Assembly: GCA_905182545.1 (NCBI GenBank)
Contig: CAJJBY010000005.1
Coordinates: 23,528-87,527 of the forward strand
Source of the DNA: an uncultured Candidatus Puniceispirillum sp.
GTDB taxonomy: Bacteria; Pseudomonadota; Alphaproteobacteria; Puniceispirillales; Puniceispirillaceae
Direction: 5' to 3'
Length of the DNA stretch: 64,000 bases
In this document: in pieces, positions 28,388-37,573 of the stretch
Numbering within the stretch: position 1 is the first letter of the stretch
Layout: each line of letters opens with the position of its first letter
Notes under the pieces: generated by a model
What the model was told of the DNA's origin: nothing
The model's input: only the letters and a program-made list of their open reading frames with translations
Database searches by the model: none
Made by a program: the position numbers and the translations under genes

Positions 28388-29209
28388 TTGAGCGCCCCTT
28401 ATTGGACACCATCAGGCGGCCTGCCGCCGCAATCTCAATTATTGTCAGATCGCGCGGTTTTCACCACAGGATATGCGGTAATCCCAAAAGGTGTTCTATC
28501 GGATATTGTAACAAGCTATCTGCCGTTCTGGAGCAGGACCAGATTATGGGTTCTGGCGCGCCCCATGACTGGCTTTTCTGAGACCTTTTCACATTATCTG
28601 ATGGAAATTGAGTCAGGTGGCGGCAGCGACAGGCCAGATGATAATGCCGATGCGCAATCTGTGCTTTTTGTGACGAGTGGCTCAATGACCATAACCATTG
28701 ACGGTACAGCGCACCCCTTAACGACTGGAAGCTATGTCTATCTGCCAGCAGGATATGATTGGGCGATCATAAATGATGGTAGCCAAATAGCCAGCTTTCA
28801 CTGGATTCGCAAACGTTATAACGCGGTTACCGGCATCGACCGTCCCGATGCTTTTGTAACAAGCGATGGTGCCATTGATCCGATCGCCATGCCCGATACT
28901 GATGGGCGCTGGGCAACTACAAGATTTGTTGATCCGACCGATTTACGCCATGACATGCATGTGAATATCGTGACCTTTCAACCGGGCGGCACGATCCCTT
29001 TTGCCGAAACGCATGTGATGGAACATGGGCTTTTCGTTCTAAATGGAAAGGCTGTTTATCATTTGAATCAAGATTGGGTCGAGGTCGAGGCCGGTGACTA
29101 TATGTGGCTTCGCGCCTTTTGCCCGCAGGCCTGCTATGCTGGCGGACCCGAACCGTTCCGCTATTTGCTCTATAAAGATGTAAACCGGCATATGCCACTA
29201 AATATCTAG
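28388..29209 (+). CDS. allE: (S)-ureidoglycine aminohydrolase (bicupin)
   Basis: A 273-residue bicupin. The C-terminal cupin reads AETHVMEHGLFVLNGKA, keeping the manganese ligands Glu-x-His...His, and LRAFCPQACYAGGP keeps the glutamine ligand and surrounding residues of E. coli AllE/YlbA; KDVNRH ends the fold. It would remove ammonia from (S)-ureidoglycine in allantoin breakdown, in the cytoplasm. The start is TTG at 28388 with CAGGAGA 8 bases upstream; the ATG at 28382 hits a stop. No allantoinase or allantoate amidohydrolase gene is in the window. Confidence 0.85.
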   Translation: MSAPYWTPSGGLPPQSQLLSDRAVFTTGYAVIPKGVLSDIVTSYLPFWSRTRLWVLARPMTGFSETFSHYLMEIESGGGSDRPDDNADAQSVLFVTSGSMTITIDGTAHPLTTGSYVYLPAGYDWAIINDGSQIASFHWIRKRYNAVTGIDRPDAFVTSDGAIDPIAMPDTDGRWATTRFVDPTDLRHDMHVNIVTFQPGGTIPFAETHVMEHGLFVLNGKAVYHLNQDWVEVEAGDYMWLRAFCPQACYAGGPEPFRYLLYKDVNRHMPLNI

Positions 29210-29458
29210 CCCCTAAGGACACAATCGCGCGTCACGGATATATGCGAATGGCAATATCGCCTTATTATTTTTGTTAAATAACTTTGCAATAAGACCAAAT
29301 GTCCAAGTTCGAAACCACAACCAAGACCAATAACCCAGACTGCGGGGTCAAGGAAAGTATTTGGCATCGTTTATCATTGGCTTTGCCATTGCGCCGTTCT
29401 CCGCCAAAATGGATTGGCTGACCAGCGCTGCATCATAGCGAGAAGGAGAATCAGACTC

Positions 29459-29860
29459 ATGCCCAATCGTGATAATTGGGAATTCGTTCACCACAGCGCA
29501 GAGAGCGCCACATGGACGCCCGGCCTTCGCAAGATCTTTGACTATCGTGACCTTGGCATCAAGGATGGCACAAATGGGGATTTTGTTGCGCATGTGATTC
29601 GCCGCAACCAAACTGAAAGTGCCGATGGCGTTCAGTCATGGCATGTTCACGACTGCAACTTCCAGCTTGTTTATGTGTTGAATGGCTGGGCCACATTTGA
29701 ATATGAAGGCGAAGGAGAGCGCACTATCCAAAAAGGTGATACAGTGTTGCAAGTACCGATGATCAAACATCGTGAAATTGCTTGTTCGGATGATTTTGAA
29801 GTTCTGGAAATCGTGTCGCCTGCAGATTTTGCCACCCGGCTTGTTGAGCCGCCTGCCTGA
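29459..29860 (+). CDS. Cupin-domain protein
   Basis: 133 residues from ATG 29459 (AAGGAGA about 10 bases upstream). The single cupin motif is SWHVHDCNFQLVYVLNGWATFEYEGE, split over two strands with the HxH and later GDTVLQVPMIKHREI, giving metal-binding histidines. Length and simplicity fit small metabolic or sensor cupins. It stands 249 bases after allE on the same strand and faces a FAH-family gene. Function is not identifiable from sequence; a role beside AllE in ureide metabolism is only suggested by position. Confidence 0.7.
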   Translation: MPNRDNWEFVHHSAESATWTPGLRKIFDYRDLGIKDGTNGDFVAHVIRRNQTESADGVQSWHVHDCNFQLVYVLNGWATFEYEGEGERTIQKGDTVLQVPMIKHREIACSDDFEVLEIVSPADFATRLVEPPA

Positions 29861-30018
29861 TCAACGCCAGCAAAAAGTCAAAATGCGATAAAAATGTCGG
29901 TTTCCCAGATTTATATTTTATCAAAATTAAATTTGGCGCATTTTTTTGATTTGTCAGCATGCAAGCACCAGCAAAAATTTGAAAATATTTTTGATGGAAA
30001 CCAGAGATAGGGCTGATA

Positions 30019-30876
30019 TCACTCGGCCTTGATCGGGTTGGCAAGAATGCCAATGCCCTCAATCTCGATTTCGACAAGATCACCATCTTTCATCCAAAGT
30101 GGCGGCTTGCGGGCATGACCAACACCTGACGGGGTTCCCATGATAACAAGATCACCCGGCTCAAGCGTGAAGGCCTTGGTAATATAGACAAGGGTTTCAA
30201 TGACCGGAAAAATCATCATGTCCGTTGTGCTTGATTGCACAGTTTGACCATTTAACCGACATTCAATTTTTAGACCTGTTGCCGCTTTTGGCAATTCGTC
30301 TGGCGTAACCATTATGGGGCCAAACGGGCCAGTCTTGTCAAAATTCTTGCCCATCGTCCATTGAATCGTGTGCCGCTGAAATTCACGAACCGACCCATCA
30401 TTAAAACAGCTATAGCCAGCAATGGCGTCAAGCGCGTTATCCTCGGTCAGATTTTTGCATTTCTTTCCAATGATCACTGCCAATTCAGCTTCATAATCAA
30501 GCGTTTCAGAAACGGCGGGGGCAACGATTGGCTGATTAGCCGCGACAAGCGAAGTGGCGCTGCGCATAAAAATTGCCGGAAAGGGCTGTTTGTCAAATGG
30601 CCCTTCGGCAACATGATCCATATAATTCAACCCAAGACATAATATTTTGCCCGGCCTTGCAACTGGCAGCCCGATGGTAATATCCTCAATCTGATGATGG
30701 ATCGTATCATCAGCCTTGGCCATAAGCGCGGCAATCTGTTCGAGCTGGCATGCCTTTATCACTGCGCCAAGATCGCGCGGTGCAGCAGGGTCAAGGCGCG
30801 ACAAATCAATGACGCCTAGGTCAGTGATGACGCCAATATGTGGTCCATCCACCTCTTCAAATGCAACCAGCCGCAT
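30019..30876 (-). CDS. Fumarylacetoacetate hydrolase (FAH) family protein
   Basis: A 285-residue FAH-fold enzyme. ILCLGLNYMDHVAE is the conserved entry loop, DYEAELAVIIGK holds the two metal-binding glutamates, FNDGSVREFQ supplies the aspartate, and IMGTPSGVGHARKPPLWMKDGD is the C-terminal signature. Members hydrolyse or decarboxylate C-C bonds of acylpyruvates and 2-oxo acids; several relatives are annotated as ureidoglycolate lyase. With AllE nearby that last role is attractive but unproven. It is 66 bases downstream of the aspartate dehydrogenase on the same strand, likely one operon. Confidence 0.85.
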   Translation of the reverse strand: MRLVAFEEVDGPHIGVITDLGVIDLSRLDPAAPRDLGAVIKACQLEQIAALMAKADDTIHHQIEDITIGLPVARPGKILCLGLNYMDHVAEGPFDKQPFPAIFMRSATSLVAANQPIVAPAVSETLDYEAELAVIIGKKCKNLTEDNALDAIAGYSCFNDGSVREFQRHTIQWTMGKNFDKTGPFGPIMVTPDELPKAATGLKIECRLNGQTVQSSTTDMMIFPVIETLVYITKAFTLEPGDLVIMGTPSGVGHARKPPLWMKDGDLVEIEIEGIGILANPIKAE

Positions 30877-30942
30877 TTCCCTGTTCCTTTATGAAAATCA
30901 TTTTCTGGATTAAAATTGTTATTTGCGCCTTATCGAAATAGC

Positions 30943-31746
30943 CTAGCTACCAATTTTCATCGGTGCTGTCATGCCCCGCAAACAGGCAATCACGCTTAAA
31001 GCGGTAATCTTGCCGGTTCCTGGATTGCTCTCAGATTGCACATTTTGAATCTGCAGCGTGAATTTTGCACTATCAGCATCAACTTCAATTGAATGTGTAT
31101 TGCGGTCAAGATGCGGGTCGGCCCAAACTTCAAGCTCAGTTGCATCGGCGCCAATACCGGCAAGCCCCAAAGCGGCCGCCACATTGACATTGGCCGGAAA
31201 TGCCTTGGCCCCTTCGCGGGCGCTGCCTTTGAAAACCTGAATGGCACCATTCAGCCGATCAAGGCTGATATTATTGTCAATGATATGCGGCGCATCTTTT
31301 AGCGCATTTGGCGGTTTGCGGGTGATCATGCGAACTGAATGGATGTTCCCTTCAGCCGCGGCACGAACCGCATCAAGCCCCAGCAATGCACCTGTCGCAA
31401 GAACAAGCTGACCACCATGTTCACGTGCCATCTCTTCAATATCTTCATTCGCAAGAATGCCAGCGCCGCTTACCGTCACTAGAATGCGCCCCCGCGAAAA
31501 AGCTGCAATGGCAATATCGCGAAACACCGATTTTGGCGCGCAATCAACAATCACATCACAGCAAGCTGCTACCTCGTCGATTGTCATCAACTCAATCGGT
31601 GACGACAGGCCAGCAATGCTGGCAAGCGCCTTGTCACGTCGGCCTGACGCAATTGCCGCCAACGACATGCCGTTAATGCCCTCATCGAGCGCTTTTGCAA
31701 CAACATTCCCAATGGTTCCAAGGCCAATAATTCCCACAGATAGCAT
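30943..31746 (-). CDS. nadX: L-aspartate dehydrogenase
   Basis: 267 residues from the ATG at 31746. VGIIGLGTIGNVVAKAL is the NAD(P)-binding motif; VDCAPKSVF, LATGALLGLDAV and NVNVAAALGLAGIGAD are conserved in the aspartate dehydrogenase family, and ADPHLDRNTHSIEVD contains the catalytic histidine region (N-x-H). It makes iminoaspartate/oxaloacetate from aspartate, for NAD synthesis or aspartate catabolism. No nadA or nadC is adjacent, so a catabolic role with the neighbouring FAH gene is possible. It is divergent from TTT transporter 1. Confidence 0.85.
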   Translation of the reverse strand: MLSVGIIGLGTIGNVVAKALDEGINGMSLAAIASGRRDKALASIAGLSSPIELMTIDEVAACCDVIVDCAPKSVFRDIAIAAFSRGRILVTVSGAGILANEDIEEMAREHGGQLVLATGALLGLDAVRAAAEGNIHSVRMITRKPPNALKDAPHIIDNNISLDRLNGAIQVFKGSAREGAKAFPANVNVAAALGLAGIGADATELEVWADPHLDRNTHSIEVDADSAKFTLQIQNVQSESNPGTGKITALSVIACLRGMTAPMKIGS

Positions 31747-31926
31747 ATTTTCCCTATAGCCTTTGGCGCAGTTGTTAGTAATCAAAAACAAGGATTATTC
31801 GATACATTTATATTGACTCGGTGCGTAGAACCTTTGCAACGTTAATTAATGAAAACACATCTAACGCGGCGCCTATTTTAATTGACATGTTGTCGCTTAA
31901 ACCAAGCAAGAGGGAGTACTCTTACT

Positions 31927-32907
31927 ATGCTGAATTCAAGACTTTCAATTCTCGGAGCCGTGGCTGCCAGCGTCATGATGGCGTCATCCGTTGCACAGGC
32001 TGGATCCCATTCCGTTCCAAAGCTTCCTTGCGAAACAGCTCAGTTGATCGTGCCTTGGAAGCCCGGTGGCGGCACACAAGTTCTTTACGCGCTGGTTGAA
32101 AAAACCATCAGCGAAATGGACACACCATATAATCTTAAAGTGGTAACAGTTCCAGGCCAGGGTGGCAACAAAGGTGCCAAACAGGCAGCCAAAGCAAAGC
32201 CTGATGGATGTACGCTCTTTGCTATTCACCAATCAGCCATCACTAGTTTTCTAAATGGAAGGATTGATTTTCATTACAATGGCTTTGACGCGGTTGCAAA
32301 TGTGACCATCACGCCAGATATCATTGGCGCCGCTGGAACTGCTCCTTTTAATTCAATTGAGGAAATGGTTTCATATGCAAAGGCCAATCCTGGTCAGGTA
32401 ACCGCAGGGGCAACGTTTGGCTCAACATCTCACTTCATTTGGTTGCTTTTACAAAAGGCAACTGGCGCAAAACTTAAGCTTGTTCCATATGACGGCACTG
32501 CTGAACGTATGAACGCTCTTCTATCTGGTGCTATTACACTAGGAGCGGTAAACGTTGCCTCTGGCATCAAACATTTGGAAGCAGGAACGATCAAGGCATT
32601 AGCTATTGCCAATGATAGTCGTGATCCCCAGCTACCGAATACGCCGACCCTCAAAGAACGGGGCATTGATATGAGCTTTGCTCTTGAGCGTGGTGTTATG
32701 GCCCCAAAAGGCACGCCAAAAGAAATCATTGATATGTGGTCTGGCATTATCAAACAAGCAGTTGATAACCCAAGCTTGCAAAAGGCAATGGCAGCAAAAG
32801 GCACTGGACTGCGTTATCAGGGACCAGAGGAGTTCACAGCTTACTCACAAGACCTTTTTAAAGCGTATGAGGCGGTAGCCATCGAAATCGGTATGTACAA
32901 AAAATAA
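31927..32907 (+). CDS. Tripartite tricarboxylate transporter 1, periplasmic binding protein (TctC/Bug)
   Basis: 326 residues from ATG 31927. A signal peptide (LSILGAVAASVMMASSVAQAG) ends at AQA-G. LIVPWKPGGGTQVL is the Bug-family ligand loop 1, and PYDGTAERMNALLSGAITLG the second ligand region. It captures a carboxylate in the periplasm for the TctAB permease encoded just downstream. The gene is separated from tctB by a hairpin at 32952-32976 that should favour high expression of the binding protein. A small cysteine pair (LPCETAQ, PDGCTL) may form a disulfide. Confidence 0.9.
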   Translation: MLNSRLSILGAVAASVMMASSVAQAGSHSVPKLPCETAQLIVPWKPGGGTQVLYALVEKTISEMDTPYNLKVVTVPGQGGNKGAKQAAKAKPDGCTLFAIHQSAITSFLNGRIDFHYNGFDAVANVTITPDIIGAAGTAPFNSIEEMVSYAKANPGQVTAGATFGSTSHFIWLLLQKATGAKLKLVPYDGTAERMNALLSGAITLGAVNVASGIKHLEAGTIKALAIANDSRDPQLPNTPTLKERGIDMSFALERGVMAPKGTPKEIIDMWSGIIKQAVDNPSLQKAMAAKGTGLRYQGPEEFTAYSQDLFKAYEAVAIEIGMYKK

Positions 32908-32951
32908 GATTTCCTTTTGCAAGTATTTAGCTTGCCTCACTAACGAAAATA

Positions 32952-32995
32952 GGCTGGCAACTTAGTGTTGCCAGCCAGCCTTTATTGCCTTTCCT
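32952..32995 (+). terminator. Hairpin terminator/attenuator after TTT-1 binding protein
   Basis: Perfect 10-bp inverted repeat GGCTGGCAAC / GTTGCCAGCC (32952-32961 and 32967-32976) with a 5-base loop, followed by a pyrimidine-rich stretch with T runs. It sits between the binding-protein gene and tctB and probably terminates most transcripts. Confidence 0.7.
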
Positions 32996-33017
32996 TTTTA
33001 ACTTGAGCGTTACAAAA

Positions 33018-33497
33018 ATGTCATTCAATCGGGATAGCTTAGTAGCCCTTAGTCTAATACTGGCAAGTGGTAGCCTTATGCTTGCCAGCTTGGAAATTCG
33101 CGAACCTGACTATGGTGTTTTATCACCCGCAGCTTGGCCAAGGCTCATACTCATAATTCTTGGTGGCTTGAGTGTTGTTTACCTACTGCAGTCCATTCGG
33201 ATGCCAAAAAAAAATAAAGATGATGTGCCGCGAAAGTCCATCGGCGAATTTATTTTATATTGGCGAAATGTGATTGCTGTTTTCTCGATTTTTGCTCTTT
33301 ATCTAATTGCGCTTCCTTATCTGGGCATGCTGATTGGCAACATTTTATTTAGCTTTATCCTTCTAACTGTTCTGGGTGGCTGGCGTGGAATTTTAATGCA
33401 TTTGTTGGTTGCGCTGGGGGCTTCTGGAGGCATGTGGCTTTTATTCACCTTCGCGTTGGAAGTGTTTTTGCCACGCGGATCTCTGACAGGATTATAA
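33018..33497 (+). CDS. Tripartite tricarboxylate transporter 1, small membrane subunit (TctB)
   Basis: 159 residues from ATG 33018. Four hydrophobic segments: near the N-terminus (LVALSLILASGSLMLASL), LILIILGGLSVVYLL, the pair around VIAVFSIFALYLIALPYLGM and NILFSFILLTVLGG, and LHLLVALGASGGMWLLF. The motif YGVLSPAAWPRL is typical of TctB (DUF1468). Works with TctA in the inner membrane. A strong Shine-Dalgarno is not obvious. It ends 7 bases before tctA. Confidence 0.85.
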   Translation: MSFNRDSLVALSLILASGSLMLASLEIREPDYGVLSPAAWPRLILIILGGLSVVYLLQSIRMPKKNKDDVPRKSIGEFILYWRNVIAVFSIFALYLIALPYLGMLIGNILFSFILLTVLGGWRGILMHLLVALGASGGMWLLFTFALEVFLPRGSLTGL

Positions 33498-33504
33498 ACT
33501 TCAA

Positions 33505-35148
33505 ATGGATATTTTTCTTGAAGCTCTTCTGAACATCATCGACCCAGTAACTTTAATTTATATGATTATTGGTGTTGGAGCTGGGTTAATGGCTGGCTCC
33601 ATTCCAGGCTTCACAATTGCAATGGCGATAGTTTTAACGCTGCCATTTACTTTTTCCATGCCGCCTGCACAAGGGCTTGCAACAATGATCTCCGTTTTGG
33701 TAGGCGGCCTTTCTGGAGGCCTTATGTCTGGTATCCTAACCGGCATTCCAGGAACACCATCTTCAGTAGCAACAACTTTTGATGGTTTCCCCATGGCGCG
33801 CGCCGGGGAACCTGGCCTAGCTCTTGGCATTGGCGTATGGTCTTCTTTTTGCGGCGGCATTATATCAGCTATCCTTTTGGTATTATTTGCCCCTCAACTT
33901 GCGATGGTCGGCTTAGAATTCCAGCCTTGGGATTTTTTTATGCTCGTCATGTTTGCCTTGACTGTAACCGCCTCACTAGCTGGTGAGCATCTAGTGAAGG
34001 GGCTGATTGCCGGTGCTGCAGGTTTATTTATTCGGACTGTGGGTGAAGATGATGCTGTTGGTGTTGGGCGATTTGATTTCGGCTCCGACTATCTTTTAAC
34101 TGGTTTTGACTTTATTGCAGTGCTGATTGGATTGTTTGCCTTTTCTCAACTACTATCTGATCTGCGCAATCCCGTGACTGCACGTAACGCGCTCAGCGAC
34201 CGAAAACAAGTTAGAGTTAAAATAGAACATCGCCGCGCAATCGGTATTTTGCTTAAAAATTGGACAGTCGTAATCCGTTCAGCATTGATTGGAATGTTTA
34301 CAGGGATTCTTCCTGGCGCAGGCGGCTCTATCGCTAACATTCTTTCCTATGATCAGGCCAAAAAAGCTGCAAAGGATGATTCAAAGTTTGGTAAGGGAGA
34401 CCCACGCGGAATCATTGCACCAGAAGCATCAAATAATGCTGTTGAGGGGGGAGCCTTGACCCCTCTTATGGCTCTTGGCATTCCTGGTGATATCACTGCT
34501 GCAATCATGCTTGGAGCTTTGCTCATGCATGACATTGTACCAGGTCCAACCTTCATAAAAGATGAACCAGCACTTGCTTATTCCATCTACATCGCTTTCT
34601 TCTTAGCAAGCTTTATCATGATTGGCATGCAGTCGGGTGTGCTCCGCGTTTTTGTTCTGGTCACAAGGATAAAAACCTACGTGCTCGCAACAGTAATTTT
34701 GACCTTTGCAACCATTGGCGTATTCGCGCTGCATAATTCAATTGAAGATATCTGGACCTTGTTCTTCTTTGGCATTCTCGGGTTCATAATGCGCCAATTT
34801 GGGTTTCCGTTGGCACCAATGATTCTTGGTGTTGTTCTTGGCAACATTGCTGAATTGAATTTGGCTCGAGCTTTAGCGATTGATTCCGACCCTATGCTGT
34901 TCTTTGTTCGGCCTTGGTCATTATTTTTTGCTATTATTGCCGTATTCTCAATGGTTTTTCCGATCTATCAAAAACACCGTGAAACTGGATCAGTGCTTGA
35001 GCGTTTTTTTTCGCCATTAGTGCTCCTCTGCCTATCGCTACCGCTCTTCATGATGGGCGGCTTTTTGCGGACAACCCTAGCGGTTGCAGCAATCGCCATT
35101 AGTAGCTTTATACTCTGGCGCCGATTTGGCAGTGGATGGAAAGCTTAA
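33505..35148 (+). CDS. Tripartite tricarboxylate transporter 1, large permease subunit (TctA)
   Basis: A 547-residue polytopic protein with ~12 membrane segments. The duplicated family signature is clear: GLMAGSIPGFTIAMAIVLTL near 30 and GMFTGILPGAGGSIANILSY near 265; SNNAVEGGALTPLMALGIPGD follows the second repeat. It forms the transport path for the carboxylate delivered by the binding protein, driven by an ion gradient. It lies in an operon with tctB, and downstream, on the opposite strand, is a PrpF isomerase, suggesting a tricarboxylate or unsaturated carboxylate substrate. Confidence 0.9.
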   Translation: MDIFLEALLNIIDPVTLIYMIIGVGAGLMAGSIPGFTIAMAIVLTLPFTFSMPPAQGLATMISVLVGGLSGGLMSGILTGIPGTPSSVATTFDGFPMARAGEPGLALGIGVWSSFCGGIISAILLVLFAPQLAMVGLEFQPWDFFMLVMFALTVTASLAGEHLVKGLIAGAAGLFIRTVGEDDAVGVGRFDFGSDYLLTGFDFIAVLIGLFAFSQLLSDLRNPVTARNALSDRKQVRVKIEHRRAIGILLKNWTVVIRSALIGMFTGILPGAGGSIANILSYDQAKKAAKDDSKFGKGDPRGIIAPEASNNAVEGGALTPLMALGIPGDITAAIMLGALLMHDIVPGPTFIKDEPALAYSIYIAFFLASFIMIGMQSGVLRVFVLVTRIKTYVLATVILTFATIGVFALHNSIEDIWTLFFFGILGFIMRQFGFPLAPMILGVVLGNIAELNLARALAIDSDPMLFFVRPWSLFFAIIAVFSMVFPIYQKHRETGSVLERFFSPLVLLCLSLPLFMMGGFLRTTLAVAAIAISSFILWRRFGSGWKA

Positions 35149-35152
35149 ACGC

Positions 35153-35191
35153 GCCAGCCAAACATGAAATATAGCGTTAGATTTGGCTGGC
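35153..35191. terminator. Stem-loop downstream of TTT-1 operon
   Basis: Inverted repeat GCCAGCCAAA / TTTGGCTGGC (35153-35162 and 35182-35191) with a 19-base loop just after the tctA stop. There is no good T-tract on the + side, so it may act as a bidirectional or mRNA-stabilising hairpin between the convergent tctA and PrpF genes. Confidence 0.4.
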
Positions 35192-35274
35192 TTAGCAAGG
35201 TAGGGTCATTTCCATAATCACGCCTAAAAAGACGCATTAGAAAATGCTTGGCCCTGCAGGCTTTTAACCAATCG

Positions 35275-36348
35275 TCAGTTGGAGACGAATAGCTGTCCTG
35301 ACGCTAGTTTGCGTGCAGTGCGCACTAGCCCGGCGGATCTCAAATCAAGGCCGTTGTCAGTGAGATCATAATCGACAAGCACATCGATCGTTCCAGATGG
35401 ATGCTCGATGGTAACCTTCGCTGGATTAGCACTTGGCCGCGTTAATAGCCCATCAGCAATAGTGCCCGGTGTAATGGCACAAGACGCCAAACATTGTGCG
35501 CCAGTTACCGCCATCGTTGGGTGCGCCTGCCATGGCATAAAATAACGGGCAGCAATGGTGCCGCCAACTTTTGCAGGCGCAAACACCGCAAATTTTGGTA
35601 TAACAGATTTGCCCACATCACCCATGCCCATCGCCTTGCCGGCAGTAAGTCTTATTGCTTCCATCTTTGCCATAAAATCTTTATTGGCGTTGAGCTCAGC
35701 AACGGACTCATATCCGGAAAGCCCAAATGCATCGGCGCGCGCGCAAACAATTGGCATTGCTACATCCATACAGGTCACTTCAACATCATCAAATTGATCG
35801 CGAAGATTACCCGTTGGCAGCAATTTACCAGTGGCCGCACCGACAACATCCATGAACTGAAGGTCAATCCGCGCCGCGGTTCCAGGCACACCATCAATCG
35901 CGGTGTCGCCATCATAGCGCACAACACCGCTCGGCGTTTGCACCCTTGCCACGACCAAAGCGCCTGTATTGACAAGCTTGATCCGCACTTCAGTAACCGA
36001 ATCAGTGGCTGGCATAAGCCCCATTTCAATCGCGGCTGGACCAACTCCCGATAGAATATTGCCGCAGGTTGGTTTGAAATCGACAAGCTGTTCCAAAATC
36101 GAAACCTGCGCAAATAAATAATCAATATCAGCCGCCTCATCGGCAGATCGTGACAGCATCGCAACCTTGTTGGTCACAGCATTGCCGCCACCAATACCAT
36201 CAATATTCAATGGATGACCCGCGCCAACCGCCTGAAGCAGGATTTTGGCAATCTCATCACGATTAGATGGCAAATCAGCCGCATTAAAATATGGGCCGCG
36301 CGACGTGCCACCACGCATAAACAGAAATGGAATTTCACGCTGAGCCAA
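35275..36348 (-). CDS. PrpF-family isomerase (4-oxalomesaconate tautomerase-like)
   Basis: A 357-residue diaminopimelate-epimerase-fold protein of the PrpF/GalD group. PFLFMRGGTSRGPYFN at the N-terminus, GIGGGNAVTNKVAML, and FKPTCGNILSGVGPAAIEMG (catalytic-type cysteine in TCGN) are family marks; the C-terminal PWQAHPTMAVTGAQCLA carries the second cysteine area. Members move a double bond in 4-oxalomesaconate, aconitates or 2-methylaconitate. It is convergent with TTT transporter 1 and divergent from a 3-hydroxyisobutyrate-dehydrogenase-like gene; I infer a carboxylate pathway fed by the transporter. Confidence 0.85.
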   Translation of the reverse strand: MAQREIPFLFMRGGTSRGPYFNAADLPSNRDEIAKILLQAVGAGHPLNIDGIGGGNAVTNKVAMLSRSADEAADIDYLFAQVSILEQLVDFKPTCGNILSGVGPAAIEMGLMPATDSVTEVRIKLVNTGALVVARVQTPSGVVRYDGDTAIDGVPGTAARIDLQFMDVVGAATGKLLPTGNLRDQFDDVEVTCMDVAMPIVCARADAFGLSGYESVAELNANKDFMAKMEAIRLTAGKAMGMGDVGKSVIPKFAVFAPAKVGGTIAARYFMPWQAHPTMAVTGAQCLASCAITPGTIADGLLTRPSANPAKVTIEHPSGTIDVLVDYDLTDNGLDLRSAGLVRTARKLASGQLFVSN

Positions 36349-36582
36349 TTGAAGGATCCTTTACCAAATATATTTGTGGAATGCTGGCAGCCGATCCTGT
36401 TGCAAAACAATGACAAACAAAAAAAGGCCAGCAAGATTATTATGCTGAATGAAAACGCTAATGCAGAATCCGCGCGCTGGCAACTGCCGCCATATATACA
36501 AGGTAAAATTTCTGTATAGACTGATAGATGGCGGTTTCATCTCGGCACCGCCACCGGTCATCTTTCTAAGGGATAAAATGCG

Positions 36583-37479
36583 ATGCGTAACAGCGGTATT
36601 GGGTTTATTGGCCTCGGCCAAATGGGGCTTGGCATGGCCAATAATCTGGCAAAAATCGCTACGCCATTTTATGCCTATGACGCGGTGCCAGCCGCCACTG
36701 ACCGGCTGGACGGGGATGATGTCCTCATTGCCAGCACGCTCGGCAATCTGGCTGCGACTTGTCATCTCATATTCCTATGCCTTCCGTCTGCCAAAGAGGT
36801 GAATGAGGTAATCTTCGGCGCTGGTGGTATTGCTGAATCGGCGCAAGGTGATCTTGCCATTATCGACACTTCAACAATTGACCGTCTTGAGGCCATTGCC
36901 ATACATGATAAATTGGTAAGCCGCGGCATTACCTATGCTGATTGTCCAATTTCTGGCCTTCCCTTTCGCGCCACAGAAGGTACATTGACCCTCATGTTTG
37001 GCGGCAGCAAACTGTTGTTTGATCGCGCCAAGCCACAGCTTGATGCCATGGGCGAATTTATCGTCTATTGCGGCGAAAGCGGCGCTGGCCAGATGATGAA
37101 AGCGGTCAATAACATCATCTATGATATCAATATTGTCGCGCTATGCGAGGTATTGCCGCTGGCTGTTGCTGGCGGCCTTTCAACCGAGGCCTTGACCCAA
37201 GTTGTGACAACCGCCAGCGCCCGCAGCTTTGCTGGTGATCATTTTGTGCCACGCATGTTGTCGCGCCAGTTCGACAATGATTTTCCAATGGAAGATGCCT
37301 ATAAAGATATTTTGAATGTCCAGCGCATTGCCATTGAAAAACGCGCCATGACCCCGTTGGTGAATGCAATGACAAGCAGCTATCAAAATGCCATCGCCTC
37401 TGGGTATGGCCGCGAGCCAAAAAGCGCCATTATCAAAATTTATGAAAAGGCGCTTGGCACCGAATTTAGCGACCAGTAA
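36583..37479 (+). CDS. NAD(P)-dependent beta-hydroxyacid dehydrogenase (3-hydroxyisobutyrate dehydrogenase family)
   Basis: A 298-residue enzyme. IGFIGLGQMGLGMANNL is the Rossmann motif; ADCPISGLPFRATEGTLTLM is the substrate-binding loop (family consensus DAPVSGG); GAGQMMKAVNNIIYD contains the catalytic lysine and asparagine. It would oxidise a beta-hydroxy acid such as tartronate semialdehyde, 3-hydroxyisobutyrate or a related compound. AAGGGA lies 9 bases upstream of the start. It precedes the tungstate-type ABC operon by 94 bases; no functional tie is evident. Confidence 0.85.
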   Translation: MRNSGIGFIGLGQMGLGMANNLAKIATPFYAYDAVPAATDRLDGDDVLIASTLGNLAATCHLIFLCLPSAKEVNEVIFGAGGIAESAQGDLAIIDTSTIDRLEAIAIHDKLVSRGITYADCPISGLPFRATEGTLTLMFGGSKLLFDRAKPQLDAMGEFIVYCGESGAGQMMKAVNNIIYDINIVALCEVLPLAVAGGLSTEALTQVVTTASARSFAGDHFVPRMLSRQFDNDFPMEDAYKDILNVQRIAIEKRAMTPLVNAMTSSYQNAIASGYGREPKSAIIKIYEKALGTEFSDQ

Positions 37480-37573
37480 ACCAACAAATATTCGTTGTGA
37501 TAATTTAAGCATAACGGTTGATTTGGTGATTTTTTCATAGTAAATATAAAAAATCACACACCTAGGAACGCCA

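Noticed and set aside
35494..36054. Plus-strand open frame (186 codons) opposite the PrpF gene
   Set aside because: Antisense shadow of a conserved enzyme; the translation is rich in H, R, T and N without domain motifs.
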